Source: CBDFFW01 sp965246945 (GTDB taxonomy: Bacteria; Pseudomonadota; Alphaproteobacteria; UBA11073). Taken from it: a DNA stretch of 64,000 nucleotides. The notes beneath the pieces were generated by a model. The model had not been told where the DNA came from and searched no databases. It worked only from the letters and a program-made list of their open reading frames with translations. The DNA is taken from positions 558,001 to 622,000 of the forward strand of contig CBDFFW010000001.1 of assembly GCA_965246945.1 (NCBI GenBank), in the 5' to 3' direction. A program made the position numbers and the translations under genes. This document shows positions 15,124 to 23,163 of this stretch, one piece after another (positions within the stretch are counted from its first letter, which is position 1; the number at the start of each line of letters is the position of its first letter).

Positions 15124-16704
15124 AGTAATTTCACTTTTTAATAAATGATAAACATAACTTTCGACCAAGGCTTGATAAGAAGCGCTGATGATATCTTCGG
15201 AAATACCAAGCGTTACCCAGGTGTTATTGGCCGTGCCGCGTGATTCAATCATGACCCGCGTCATCGCTTCGGTGCCCGCATGCGGCGTTAAGATGCGCAC
15301 GCGGTAATCGGTTAGCCTAACCTCTTTTAATTGCGGATAAATAGGGTCCAAAATTTTGTGCATGGCCTGCGCCAATGCGCTGACCGGACCATGCGTGCTA
15401 TCCGCCACGGCCATTTGTACGGCATTTTCCACCTGAACCCGCACCACCGCTTCAGAAACCGTTTCTTGCTTGTTACCGCGGCGGGTGTGTTCTTCCAAAA
15501 CGCGGTAACTTTGCACCTCAAAAAAATTCGGTAATTGCTTGAAACTTTGCCGCGTTAAAATTTCCAAGCTGGCGGGCGCTTCGCCATAAGCATAACCGGC
15601 CAATTCCCGCTGTTTTACTTCATTGAAAAATTTATCAAAGGCAGAATCGCTGTCTTGTAGCTGCACGCCAAAACCTTGCAACTGTTCGAGCAAAGCGGGT
15701 TTGTTGATTTTATAAGCAACGGCTACATCGCGCTGAATGGCGGCCGGTAACTTGCTCACTGGCCAATTGGCACCGCAAATCACTACGACCACATGCTTGT
15801 TTTTCAATTGAGGGATTAGTCCTTTTTCAATGGCGGCTAGGCAGCAGCTGGCGGCGGGTTCGGCCAATTGTTTAACTTCCTGCAGTAATTCAATTTGAGC
15901 ATGCAAGGCTTCATCATCCTCAACCACCACCACGCCGTCGACATAGTCTTTGACATATTGCAACGCATTATCCGCCACGCGGCGCACGGCGATGCTGTCG
16001 GCGACCGTATTTACTTCATTTAAGGTAATCGCTTCGCCTTCCTCCAAGGCTTGGGTCATCCCTGGTGCACCGCTGGTTTCCACGCCATAAATAAGCGTGG
16101 CTGGTTTGATACCCTTGGTATAGCGGGCCAGGCCGCTGATTAGCCCGCCGCCGCCAATCGAACAGATAATCATATCGGTTTGCGGCGCTTCTTGCAGAAT
16201 TTCCAAGGCGATGGTGGCTTGGCCCTGCATCACCGCTTCATCGGCAAAGGGATGAAAATAGGTCATACCACTTTTCGTGGCTTCGATCATCGCCGCTTCA
16301 TTGCTGGCAAACCAATCTTCACCTACTAAAACAGGTTCGCCGCCCAATTGCACAATCTTGCGCACTTTAAAATCGGGGGTGGTGATGGGCACAAAAATTT
16401 TGGCCTTGGTGCCCAGCAAACCGGCGGCCTTGGCCACGCCCATGCCGTGATTGCCGGCGCTGGCGGCAATAAAGCCTTTGGCTAATTCTTGCGGCGAAAG
16501 CGATAGGGCTTTGGCCAAGGCACCGCGAATTTTAAAGGCACCAGTATATTGGATATTCTCGAGCTTTAGATATAAGTGGCAGCCAAATTTTTTGGAATAA
16601 TAGTCTGATTTAATCAACGGCGTGCGCCGCAAATTTGGCTGCATCGCCAGATATAAATTTTGGACTTGGACAGCAAACTCTGCGGCAGCATTGAGGGGCA
16701 TCAT
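15121..16704 (-). CDS. ilvA: Threonine dehydratase with a citramalate-synthase-type C-terminal regulatory region
   Basis: Catalyses PLP-dependent deamination of threonine to 2-oxobutyrate, the entry to isoleucine synthesis. Residues 1-325 are a normal IlvA catalytic domain: Schiff-base Lys58 in YTGAFKIRGA, SAGNHGMGVAKAA, the phosphate loop SIGGGGLISG (182-191) and the family Cys CGANWP. Standard IlvA continues with one or two ACT-like domains. Here residues about 345-385 (FFNEVKQRELAGYAYGEAPA, then SLEILTRQSF) and 395-525 (HGPVSALAQAMHKIL, RLTDYRVRILTPHAGTEAMT, WVTLGISEDIISASYQALVE) match the linker and LeuA-dimer regulatory domain of citramalate synthase. That domain senses isoleucine in CimA, so the same feedback is plausible. 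The higBA pair follows downstream. Confidence 0.85.
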   Translation of the reverse strand: MMPLNAAAEFAVQVQNLYLAMQPNLRRTPLIKSDYYSKKFGCHLYLKLENIQYTGAFKIRGALAKALSLSPQELAKGFIAASAGNHGMGVAKAAGLLGTKAKIFVPITTPDFKVRKIVQLGGEPVLVGEDWFASNEAAMIEATKSGMTYFHPFADEAVMQGQATIALEILQEAPQTDMIICSIGGGGLISGLARYTKGIKPATLIYGVETSGAPGMTQALEEGEAITLNEVNTVADSIAVRRVADNALQYVKDYVDGVVVVEDDEALHAQIELLQEVKQLAEPAASCCLAAIEKGLIPQLKNKHVVVVICGANWPVSKLPAAIQRDVAVAYKINKPALLEQLQGFGVQLQDSDSAFDKFFNEVKQRELAGYAYGEAPASLEILTRQSFKQLPNFFEVQSYRVLEEHTRRGNKQETVSEAVVRVQVENAVQMAVADSTHGPVSALAQAMHKILDPIYPQLKEVRLTDYRVRILTPHAGTEAMTRVMIESRGTANNTWVTLGISEDIISASYQALVESYVYHLLKSEIT

Positions 16705-16726
16705 TTTTATTTCTAACGTTTAAAAT

Positions 16727-17251
16727 TTACACATGGGCATAAGGTTCGGCGGCTTCGCTGACCGGAATTTCGGCGATTTTATCGGTCTGCGCCTGCCGCC
16801 AGTCTTGCAAATGTTGGGACAAGACGGGGTCGTTCAACGCTAAAATACTGGCGGCCAGCAGCGCGGCATTTTTTGCGCCAGGTTCGCCAATGGCCAATGT
16901 GCCGACCGGAATGCCGGCTGGCATTTGGACAATGGAATATAGACTGTCGATCCCGTTCAGCGCCTTGCTGGGCACCGGCACGCCCAGCACGGGTAGATGG
17001 GTAAGGCTGGCCACCATACCTGGCAAATGCGCCGCCCCGCCCGCGCCCGCAATAATCACCTGAATGCCGCGTCCGGCTGCGCCATCGGCGAAAGCCATCA
17101 TGCGTTTGGGTGTGCGGTGGGCAGAGACGATTTTGCATTCATGCGGCACGCCCAATTCGGTTAAAATCAGTGCTGCGGCCTGCATCACCGCCCAATCAGA
17201 CTGGCTGCCCATGATAATGCTGACTTTGGCAGGGCTGGCGGAAATGGACAT
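16727..17251 (-). CDS. purE: N5-carboxyaminoimidazole ribonucleotide mutase (PurE)
   Basis: Converts N5-CAIR to CAIR in purine synthesis. The class I signature is intact: IIMGSQSDWAVMQAA, IVSAHRTPKRM, the active-site IIAGAGGAAHLPGMVAS and LPVLGVPVPSKALNGIDSLY with QMPAGIPVGTLAIG. It is 174 aa, about ten more than usual from a short tail. purK is not adjacent. A 28-bp palindrome lies 45 bp upstream of its start (17297-17324). Confidence 0.97.
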   Translation of the reverse strand: MSISASPAKVSIIMGSQSDWAVMQAAALILTELGVPHECKIVSAHRTPKRMMAFADGAAGRGIQVIIAGAGGAAHLPGMVASLTHLPVLGVPVPSKALNGIDSLYSIVQMPAGIPVGTLAIGEPGAKNAALLAASILALNDPVLSQHLQDWRQAQTDKIAEIPVSEAAEPYAHV

Positions 17252-17296
17252 GACTAATCCTAAGCTTAGCCAATCAATTTGTCACCCTTCGCCAAA

Positions 17297-17324
17297 TGTT
17301 TTAATGTGCTAGCACATTAAAACA
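17297..17324. promoter_or_regulatory. 28-bp perfect palindrome, copy 1 (upstream of purE)
   Basis: Half-site TGTTTTAATGTGCT followed with no spacer by its exact reverse complement. Near-identical copies occur at 63200-63227 and 63373-63400. The lack of a loop and of a T-run argues against a terminator; the symmetry and position upstream of purE suit an operator or a conserved structural site. Confidence 0.7.
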
Positions 17325-17404
17325 AACATCAAAGTGTTAACGCATTGGCTGGCCAAAATGGAAAACTTGCGCCGGCGGTTAAAATTGCCATAATAAGCCC
17401 AAGT

Positions 17405-17478
17405 GGCGCGATGGCGGAGTGGTTACGCAGAGGTCTGCAAAACCTCGTACACCGGTTCAATTCCGGTTCGCGCCTCCA
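17405..17478 (+). tRNA. tRNA-Cys (anticodon GCA)
   Basis: Complete cloverleaf: acceptor GGCGCGA paired with TCGCGCC, anticodon stem GAGGT/ACCTC with loop CTGCAAA (anticodon GCA), T-arm ACCGG-TTCAATT-CCGGT, discriminator T73 and encoded CCA. Its last 15 bases are repeated at 20804-20818 and form the left boundary of an integrated element. Confidence 0.97.
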
Positions 17479-17640
17479 ATCTTACATTTCAGGGTATTCG
17501 AAGAAATCCGTTTTGCCTTTGAAAGCCGTATGAAACATAGGAAATTGTGTTCGATAGGCATTTTTGAAATTCTTGGACATCCGTATTAATTTGGGGTATA
17601 ATTTAAGGGTACATGACAATTTAACTTCGGATATACCCCA

Positions 17641-18155
17641 ATGCCTTTAAGTGATGTTACCCTTCGAAATGCCAAAGCCAAGGATAAACCGTATAAGATA
17701 TACGATGAAGATGGCTTATTTGTGTTGATCCATCCAAATGGCAGTCTCTATTGGCGTTGGAAATACAAATTTGGTAGCAAAGAAAAATTAGAGCCTTTGG
17801 CAGATACTCAGCCATAACGATAAAAATGGCGCGACAAAAACGTGATCAATACCGTGAATTGCTTAAACGTGACATTAATCCTGGTACATATCGTAAAACA
17901 ACCAAAGCCAAGCGGTTAGAAATTGCTGGCAATACTTTCGAGGTAATCACACGCGAGTGGGCAATCATTAAGGGTGAAAACGTAACGACTAATTATATTG
18001 AGCATGTTTTGCGACGCTTTGAATTGAATGTTTTCCCTTGGTTAGGTAAACAACCTATCACTGAAGTTACCGCACCCGAATTGTTAAAAGTTATCCGCCG
18101 CATTGAAGAAAGTGGCAGAATTGAAACCGCCAGTCGGAGTTACCGCCGGTTTTGA
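17641..18155 (+). pseudogene. Truncated, frameshifted P4-type tyrosine integrase
   Basis: An ATG at 17641 opens MPLSDVTLRNAKAKDKPYKI, the arm-DNA-binding domain of P4-like integrases, and continues through YDEDGLFVLIHPNGSLYWRW to a stop at about 17818. The family continuation then reappears in another frame at 17826 (ARQKRDQYRELLKRDINPG, followed by the SAM-like core-binding domain FEVITREWAIIKGENV and VFPWLGKQPITEVTAPELL), and ends at 18155. The whole catalytic domain with the Arg-His-Arg-Tyr residues is missing. Thus one frameshift and one 3' deletion have inactivated it. Confidence 0.88.
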
Positions 18156-18401
18156 ACTGGAAACTTTCAGCATCGGTGCCAATTTCAATCGGCAACGCTT
18201 CGGCAATTGAAGTAGGTGGCAGTTGCTTAAACAATATGCACTTTTATCATCACATAAATAAGTGAAAGCAAGTTCATAATTTACTTTTACTATCTTAATA
18301 ATTGGTTGGGGCGCTCAGGATTGTCTGTCACGCTGTAATCCTAGGAAATTAAAGAATTTGACTTCCGTCATAGCGAAACCGATAGTCCGTCTAAGAAAAA
18401 A

Positions 18402-19700
18402 ATGTCAGATTTAAATTCATATTTTAGAGATGGTCGCATCGCGGACCGCAGCCATGCATTCTTGAAAGATATTATTGATGGTTTTTCTCTTAAAAAAGAG
18501 AAGCTACCCGCAATCATTATTGTAGCACATTGCTATGAAAGTTCGCTTTCAATGATCAAGGCCATCGGCGAACTTGGCACTGTTGTGGCCGTGATACCGA
18601 AAAACTCTACCCGTAATCTTTATCCAGATGTGGTGCAAAAAGTTAAAGATTTTGGATTACCTGTTTTTGATAACGTATATAAATCTAAAAATTCTTTAGC
18701 CGATGGTGAGTCTATTTTTTTGAATGATGCGCAAAAGGCAATTTCATTTGTCGAAAAAGTTCTGTTGGATAACCGAAAAATTCTGATTATGGACCATGGT
18801 GGCTATTTTGCCCATAGCTTGAAGGAACTTGAAGCATATTTTGGCAAGCGCATTGCTGGTATATTAGAATTTACGGATAATGGTCATAAAAAATATGAGA
18901 AAGTAGCCACTTCAACCGAATTGCCCATTATTTCAGTTGCCCATTCGCCTTTGAAAAGACCAGCTGATAAGAAAGCGGGTGATTTCATTGCACATGAAAT
19001 TGACGATATTTTTCGGGAAGAATATGGGGCGATTATTGGCGGACCTGGTGGACCGCGCATCGGTTTAGTTGGTTATGGCCGAATAGGCAGTGCCGCTGTT
19101 AAAGGGCTAAAAAATCGTGGCGCGTATAATATTGTTGTGTATGACCGTGATAATTTGGCGCTTATCAATGCGCCCAGTTCAGGGTTTTCCGTGGTGCGTG
19201 ATATTGAACATGCTTTGGCGGATAAAGAAATTATTATATCGGCAACCGGTGCTAAAGCGATTAAGGCCGCACATTATGGATTAATTGCGTCTGGCGTTGT
19301 GATTGCAACCGCAACCTCACCAGATGATGAACTTGATTTAGATAACTTGGTTGATGATGGCGTGCTAACTTTTGCGCCAGATAACAATTGGCCGAAACGG
19401 CGCACCAGTCGCTATATGGTTAATAGCAGCAACCGTAAATATGTTGATTTAATCCATAACGGTGAATCCCCCAATACGTCTTCGCGCACTGGTATAGGTG
19501 ACCCATCTCTGTTTCTGCCCGAAGGTGCTTATGTGGCAGGTGCGATGCAGATAATGTCGGGTTATTATAAGGAAAGTCGTGGCCTGCGAGAGGTTTCGAT
19601 TGAGACATCTAATCAAATTGCCGGCAGATGGTTAGACCATTTTTATTGTGATGAAAGCGGCCAACAAAGATATTGGGCTATTCCAGTTTTAGGTCAGTAA
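18402..19700 (+). CDS. S-adenosylhomocysteinase-like NAD-binding protein (island cargo)
   Basis: A 432-aa protein. The second half contains a clear Rossmann NAD site (GPGGPRIGLVGYGRIGSAAV, about residues 213-232) followed by YNIVVYDRD and EIIISATGAKAIKA, which resembles the NAD domain of S-adenosylhomocysteine hydrolase with its GRxGxG-type loop and the TATG-like segment. The first half has a Rossmann-like substrate domain (AIIIVAHCYESSLSMIKAIG, ILIMDHGGYFAHSLKELEAY). Whether it hydrolyses adenosylhomocysteine is uncertain: the length and many positions differ from true AhcY, and no methyl-cycle genes are near. It lies within the tRNA-Cys element and is followed by a membrane protein gene. 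Confidence 0.7.
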   Translation: MSDLNSYFRDGRIADRSHAFLKDIIDGFSLKKEKLPAIIIVAHCYESSLSMIKAIGELGTVVAVIPKNSTRNLYPDVVQKVKDFGLPVFDNVYKSKNSLADGESIFLNDAQKAISFVEKVLLDNRKILIMDHGGYFAHSLKELEAYFGKRIAGILEFTDNGHKKYEKVATSTELPIISVAHSPLKRPADKKAGDFIAHEIDDIFREEYGAIIGGPGGPRIGLVGYGRIGSAAVKGLKNRGAYNIVVYDRDNLALINAPSSGFSVVRDIEHALADKEIIISATGAKAIKAAHYGLIASGVVIATATSPDDELDLDNLVDDGVLTFAPDNNWPKRRTSRYMVNSSNRKYVDLIHNGESPNTSSRTGIGDPSLFLPEGAYVAGAMQIMSGYYKESRGLREVSIETSNQIAGRWLDHFYCDESGQQRYWAIPVLGQ

Positions 19701-19711
19701 AGAATATTCAC

Positions 19712-20389
19712 ATGCAAAACCATAATGATAACCCACATTTAGCTCTGCAAATTTACAGGGCTGTCGATAAACAGATTCCAGGGTTTGGCGCGGTTGGCTT
19801 ATGCTTTCTCGTCGGCGGGTTAATTTTTACCTTTAAAGGTTTGGGTTTGCCATTCGAAGCATCGTTTTGGCAACGCTATGGTAGTGAATTAGCGCAACCA
19901 AATTTACTGCGCTGGGCTGGCACTGGTTATTTATTGAATAGTATCGGCGCAGCAGTTGTTTCGGCAATTTTTAAAAAGCAGCCTGAAAAACGTGAAGTTT
20001 CTCAGTTAATCTTCACAGTATTGGGATTGGTATCCGCCGGTATACAAGTGGGTGGTGCAGTTCAACATCATGATAACGGTCAGATTTTTTCCGGCGGTTT
20101 GGGTAGTATTGGCAATTTAGCGGGGCTGGTCGGTTCTAAAACCATTGGTGGTTTGTTTAAACGAAATGCCAAGGATTTGGTTAATCATTCCAAACTTTGC
20201 GGCAATATCATGACAGCCTCTTTTGGTGTCAGCATTTTGGGTTTGGCAAAAAGCGCATGGGAAAATCATGATATTGGCATGGGTGTAATTGCTACGCTTT
20301 GGGGGCTAGGCACATTCCTCGGATGGTATGAAATGAGAAGTGGCAAACAAAGTAATCTGGAAAATATAAGTCAAGTTGCCCCTGTTTAA
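19712..20389 (+). CDS. Small polytopic membrane protein (island cargo)
   Basis: From the ATG at 19712 (MQNHNDNPHLALQ) the product is 225 aa with about four to five glycine-rich hydrophobic segments (GFGAVGLCFLVGGLIFTF, LIFTVLGLVSAGIQVGGAV, GVSILGLA, IGMGVIATLWGLGTFLGWY). I know no family for it. Starting at 19673 would overlap the preceding gene by 28 nt and adds residues not obviously helpful, so I prefer 19712, which follows the upstream stop by 11 nt. It is probably co-transcribed with the S-adenosylhomocysteinase-like gene. Confidence 0.6.
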   Translation: MQNHNDNPHLALQIYRAVDKQIPGFGAVGLCFLVGGLIFTFKGLGLPFEASFWQRYGSELAQPNLLRWAGTGYLLNSIGAAVVSAIFKKQPEKREVSQLIFTVLGLVSAGIQVGGAVQHHDNGQIFSGGLGSIGNLAGLVGSKTIGGLFKRNAKDLVNHSKLCGNIMTASFGVSILGLAKSAWENHDIGMGVIATLWGLGTFLGWYEMRSGKQSNLENISQVAPV

Positions 20390-20803
20390 ATGATGTAAAT
20401 ATTGTTTTAGCGGCTCATTTCCCATCATTAATTTTACAAACAGGATTGGCCAGCACGCAAGCTCGAAAAACCAAGGTTATTGTAGTGAAGCGTTGGCCTA
20501 ACTAAAATCTATTTTGCTTTTATGCCTCGATCTATATTTTTGCATGAAGCGAAAATACCATATTAGGAATAGTTGCATAAATAGGCATGACTGTCAGGTA
20601 ATGGCAAAATTACCATTATCTGCATTGATGGATATTGCGAAGGTAAAATTCTTATTCTACTCAGAAACCAAGGTACAAGTCTGCTGCAAAGGCTTGAATA
20701 AGCACTAATCTACATTAATTTGAGGTATAAAACGGGGGTATATGGTTTTCAGCATTAGCAGAAAACCAAATTCATACAACTGTTTATAACGAGAATTAAA
20801 AGG
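20390..20803. other. Non-coding right end of the tRNA-Cys element
   Basis: About 410 bp without a convincing gene. A 64-codon frame at 20514-20708 has no ribosome binding site or recognisable features. The stretch is AT-rich, as expected for decayed mobile DNA, and ends at the right attachment repeat. Confidence 0.5.
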
Positions 20804-20821
20804 CGGTTCGCGCCTCCAGAT

Positions 20822-21454
20822 TTGCATGTAAATATTGCGTTTAATCCAGGTTTTTGTCCAATATTTGGAATGTTTATTTTTCAACGGCGGGCTTGTTTTA
20901 ATAATGATGGCTTAACCAAAGTTTTTGACCATTTGTCGAAACACGCCGTATCATATTTGTTAGGCAGTCAATTAAATGCTACGGTCGGTGCTTATGTGGC
21001 AGACCCTGGTTTGAATACTTTTATAGCGATTGGAGCCACAGCGCTGGCGGTGCAAACTATTTATTATGGTTTGCAAACGCGCTTAACGCAGCCAAGAAGT
21101 TTACCGATTAACATTTTATTATATACTCAGAGTTGTATAATCGCTTTCGTTAGTTGCTCATATGCTTTGAAAACAGCCAAAAGTGATAACCAGCCAACTC
21201 CAAGTTATAAAATGATTGTGGATTTTGCCCGTCAGGCAGATGCTTGCGGAAGTGGTTCGAGCGCTAATTTTAATGTTACTTTATTGGGAGACACTGTTCG
21301 TTGTGAGGGTAAAAATAACGCTGGTGAGACAGTTGAGTTTACATTTTCTAGAAATATGGCTGGTGAATTTGTTGGTAGCCTAAAGCAGCCTATCGTCAAA
21401 AAAATTGTTAGCACCAGTTTTTTTGGGCCACCCAGACATGGGCTTGGCCTTTAA
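20822..21454 (+). CDS. Orphan membrane protein at the right edge of the island
   Basis: A frame of 210 codons beginning three bases after the right attachment repeat. Two hydrophobic segments are visible (LNTFIAIGATALAVQTIYYG at about residues 64-83 and INILLYTQSCIIAFVSCSYA at about 95-115), then a polar C-terminal domain of about 85 residues with FNVTLLGDTVRCEGKNN. The start is uncertain: 20822 sits almost on the attachment site, and the ATG at 20870 is an alternative. Integration of the element may have replaced its original 5' region. Function unknown. Confidence 0.5.
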   Translation: MHVNIAFNPGFCPIFGMFIFQRRACFNNDGLTKVFDHLSKHAVSYLLGSQLNATVGAYVADPGLNTFIAIGATALAVQTIYYGLQTRLTQPRSLPINILLYTQSCIIAFVSCSYALKTAKSDNQPTPSYKMIVDFARQADACGSGSSANFNVTLLGDTVRCEGKNNAGETVEFTFSRNMAGEFVGSLKQPIVKKIVSTSFFGPPRHGLGL

Positions 21455-21496
21455 AAATTGGCGGTTGCATTAGCCGAATCCTGATAGATAAATATT

Positions 21497-22054
21497 ATGT
21501 TCGCTAATTATTGCCAAATCGTGGCGCGGAATTTTGAGAAATTGGCGCAAGCTGATTTGCCATTGGCAACGTTGGCGCAGGCTTGGGTGCAGGCACTAAC
21601 AGCCGGCAACAAAATTTTATTTTGCGGCAATGGCGGCTCGGCGGCGGATGCGCAGCATTTGGCAGCGGAATTGGTGGGGCGGTATCAGCGGGACCGGCTG
21701 GCCTTGCCTGGGTTGGCGCTGACGGTGGACACCTCGGCGCTGACTGCTATCAGCAATGATTTTGGTTTTGAAGAAGTGTTTGCGCGGCAATTGCGCGGCT
21801 TGGCGCGGGCGGGGGATGTGTTGATTGGTCTGTCCACCAGTGGCAACAGTCCCAATGTAGTCAAAGCCTTGGCGCAAGCACAGGAAATGGGCGTGATCAC
21901 TGCTGCGTTTACTGGTAATACACCCTCTAAAATGCATGCATTTGCCGATTTTGTGGTGGCGGTGCCAAGCGATCAGACCAACCATATTCAGGAAATGCAT
22001 ATCGCCATCGGCCACTGGCTATGCGAACAGGTGGATGCCCATTATTTGGATTAA
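21497..22054 (+). CDS. gmhA: Phosphoheptose isomerase (sedoheptulose-7-phosphate isomerase)
   Basis: First step of ADP-heptose synthesis for the lipopolysaccharide inner core, converting sedoheptulose 7-phosphate to heptose 7-phosphate. The 185-aa SIS-domain protein has the diagnostic ILFCGNGGSAADAQHLAAEL, TAISNDFGFEEVFARQL, IGLSTSGNSPNVVKAL and the C-terminal HIQEMHIAIGHWLCE with the catalytic Glu/His. A normal length. It implies a heptose-containing LPS; the other heptose genes are not in the window. Confidence 0.96.
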   Translation: MFANYCQIVARNFEKLAQADLPLATLAQAWVQALTAGNKILFCGNGGSAADAQHLAAELVGRYQRDRLALPGLALTVDTSALTAISNDFGFEEVFARQLRGLARAGDVLIGLSTSGNSPNVVKALAQAQEMGVITAAFTGNTPSKMHAFADFVVAVPSDQTNHIQEMHIAIGHWLCEQVDAHYLD

Positions 22055-22102
22055 GCGTATGCAAGTATTGATTTAACGTCTGTAACGGTAAAATACTGGT
22101 GT

Positions 22103-23143
22103 ATGGTTCCTGAAGGGTCAAAAAAATCTGTTTTATTAAATACCAATCGCGATTCTAAAAATCGGTTTTGGGATATGCGTGATTTTATGCAACAGGCTTA
22201 TTTATGTGCTTTTGAACGCGATTACAGCAGGCGAGATTTTTTAAAATTGCACATTCAATTGGTGAAAGCAGGGCTTACTTTAAGTCGACAAAACCACTAC
22301 GCGCTTTACCAAGATGATTTACTGCGTTCATTTATTAGCCGTCATGATCATATAGCTGCCCATCTGGCAGCTGCCAGCAAAGGCGGTAAGCTTCAGCGGC
22401 AGAAAAATGCCAATGTATTTAAACGCGCGGCGCGCATATGTCCTAACTACAAATGGGCAGATTTGCGATCTGGAAAATACAACCATCAAGCCAAATTAGG
22501 TTGCATGAGCGACATGCTTATCGGGTGGTCAGAACAGGCTTATTTAGCTGCCGAAAGAACATACGAAAATAAACGAAGATTTGACGATGCTAATGTCGTT
22601 ACTTGTCATTTTATAGATGGTAATTCTGGTATTGTAGTGGAAGACCTACACAATCAGCATTTGGTTAAAACCAGTGCCAATTATACGGATTTAAATTTGC
22701 TCATAACAAAAACCCATGCCTGGTTATTGAATGCGGATATTCCACAAACACAAGCCTATGCCTATTCGCATATTTTAGCAGAAATTATTCAAACGAGTAT
22801 CGATAAGGTGGATTTTCTCGCCAAAAAACAAGATGGTGATACAACCTGGGCTATTCATTATGATCAATTATGGTGTGAATTAGATAATCAAGCTGAACTG
22901 CATCCACAAAAAGCAATGCCCTATATTAAAGAAGCATTGATGATTGCTTACGACGAAATTGGCTCCCGCAGCATTAAGCAACTGGAGGCTATCCATTATA
23001 AACCTTATTTCGATGAAGATAATGCTTTAAAGACACAAATTTTGGGCATGTGTGAACGTTTTCGCCGCCCAATTAATATTGCTTATCAAGCAGCGCAGCG
23101 AGCAGCACAAAATCGCGAAGCGCTGTTCTTAGACTTTCCCTAG
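22103..23143 (+). CDS. Orphan 346-aa soluble protein
   Basis: I recognise no family. The protein is soluble, helical and rich in aromatic and basic residues at the N-terminus (FWDMRDFMQQAYLCAFERDY), with central segments such as CPNYKWADLRSGKYNHQAKL and VVTCHFIDGNSGIVVEDLHN. No signal peptide or membrane segment. Codon use is AT-richer than that of gmhA before and sufE after. The start at 22103 lacks an obvious ribosome binding site; the ATG 24 codons in (MRDFMQQ) could also serve. Confidence 0.6.
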   Translation: MVPEGSKKSVLLNTNRDSKNRFWDMRDFMQQAYLCAFERDYSRRDFLKLHIQLVKAGLTLSRQNHYALYQDDLLRSFISRHDHIAAHLAAASKGGKLQRQKNANVFKRAARICPNYKWADLRSGKYNHQAKLGCMSDMLIGWSEQAYLAAERTYENKRRFDDANVVTCHFIDGNSGIVVEDLHNQHLVKTSANYTDLNLLITKTHAWLLNADIPQTQAYAYSHILAEIIQTSIDKVDFLAKKQDGDTTWAIHYDQLWCELDNQAELHPQKAMPYIKEALMIAYDEIGSRSIKQLEAIHYKPYFDEDNALKTQILGMCERFRRPINIAYQAAQRAAQNREALFLDFP

Positions 23144-23163
23144 TTAATTGGTTATGGTCTTTT

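Larger units (their letters stand above)
17464..20818 (+). mobile_element. 3.35-kb integrated element in tRNA-Cys (attL 17464-17478, attR 20804-20818)
   Basis: The 15-bp tRNA-Cys 3' end (CGGTTCGCGCCTCCA) is repeated exactly at 20804-20818, the pattern left by tyrosine-integrase elements that recombine into a tRNA 3' end. A P4-type integrase gene begins 163 bp inside the left boundary, in the expected position and orientation, but is broken. The other contents are an S-adenosylhomocysteinase-like gene and a small polytopic membrane protein gene. With no functional integrase or replication gene visible, it is a decayed or deletion-reduced island. Confidence 0.8.

Noticed and set aside
17297..17324. 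The palindrome as a rho-independent terminator
   Set aside because: There is no loop and no T-run in either direction, and copies lie upstream of start codons rather than after genes.
20514..20708. A 64-codon gene in the right end of the tRNA-Cys element
   Set aside because: No ribosome binding site, no domain and a Cys/Lys-rich composition that looks random; the surrounding DNA is AT-rich and non-coding.
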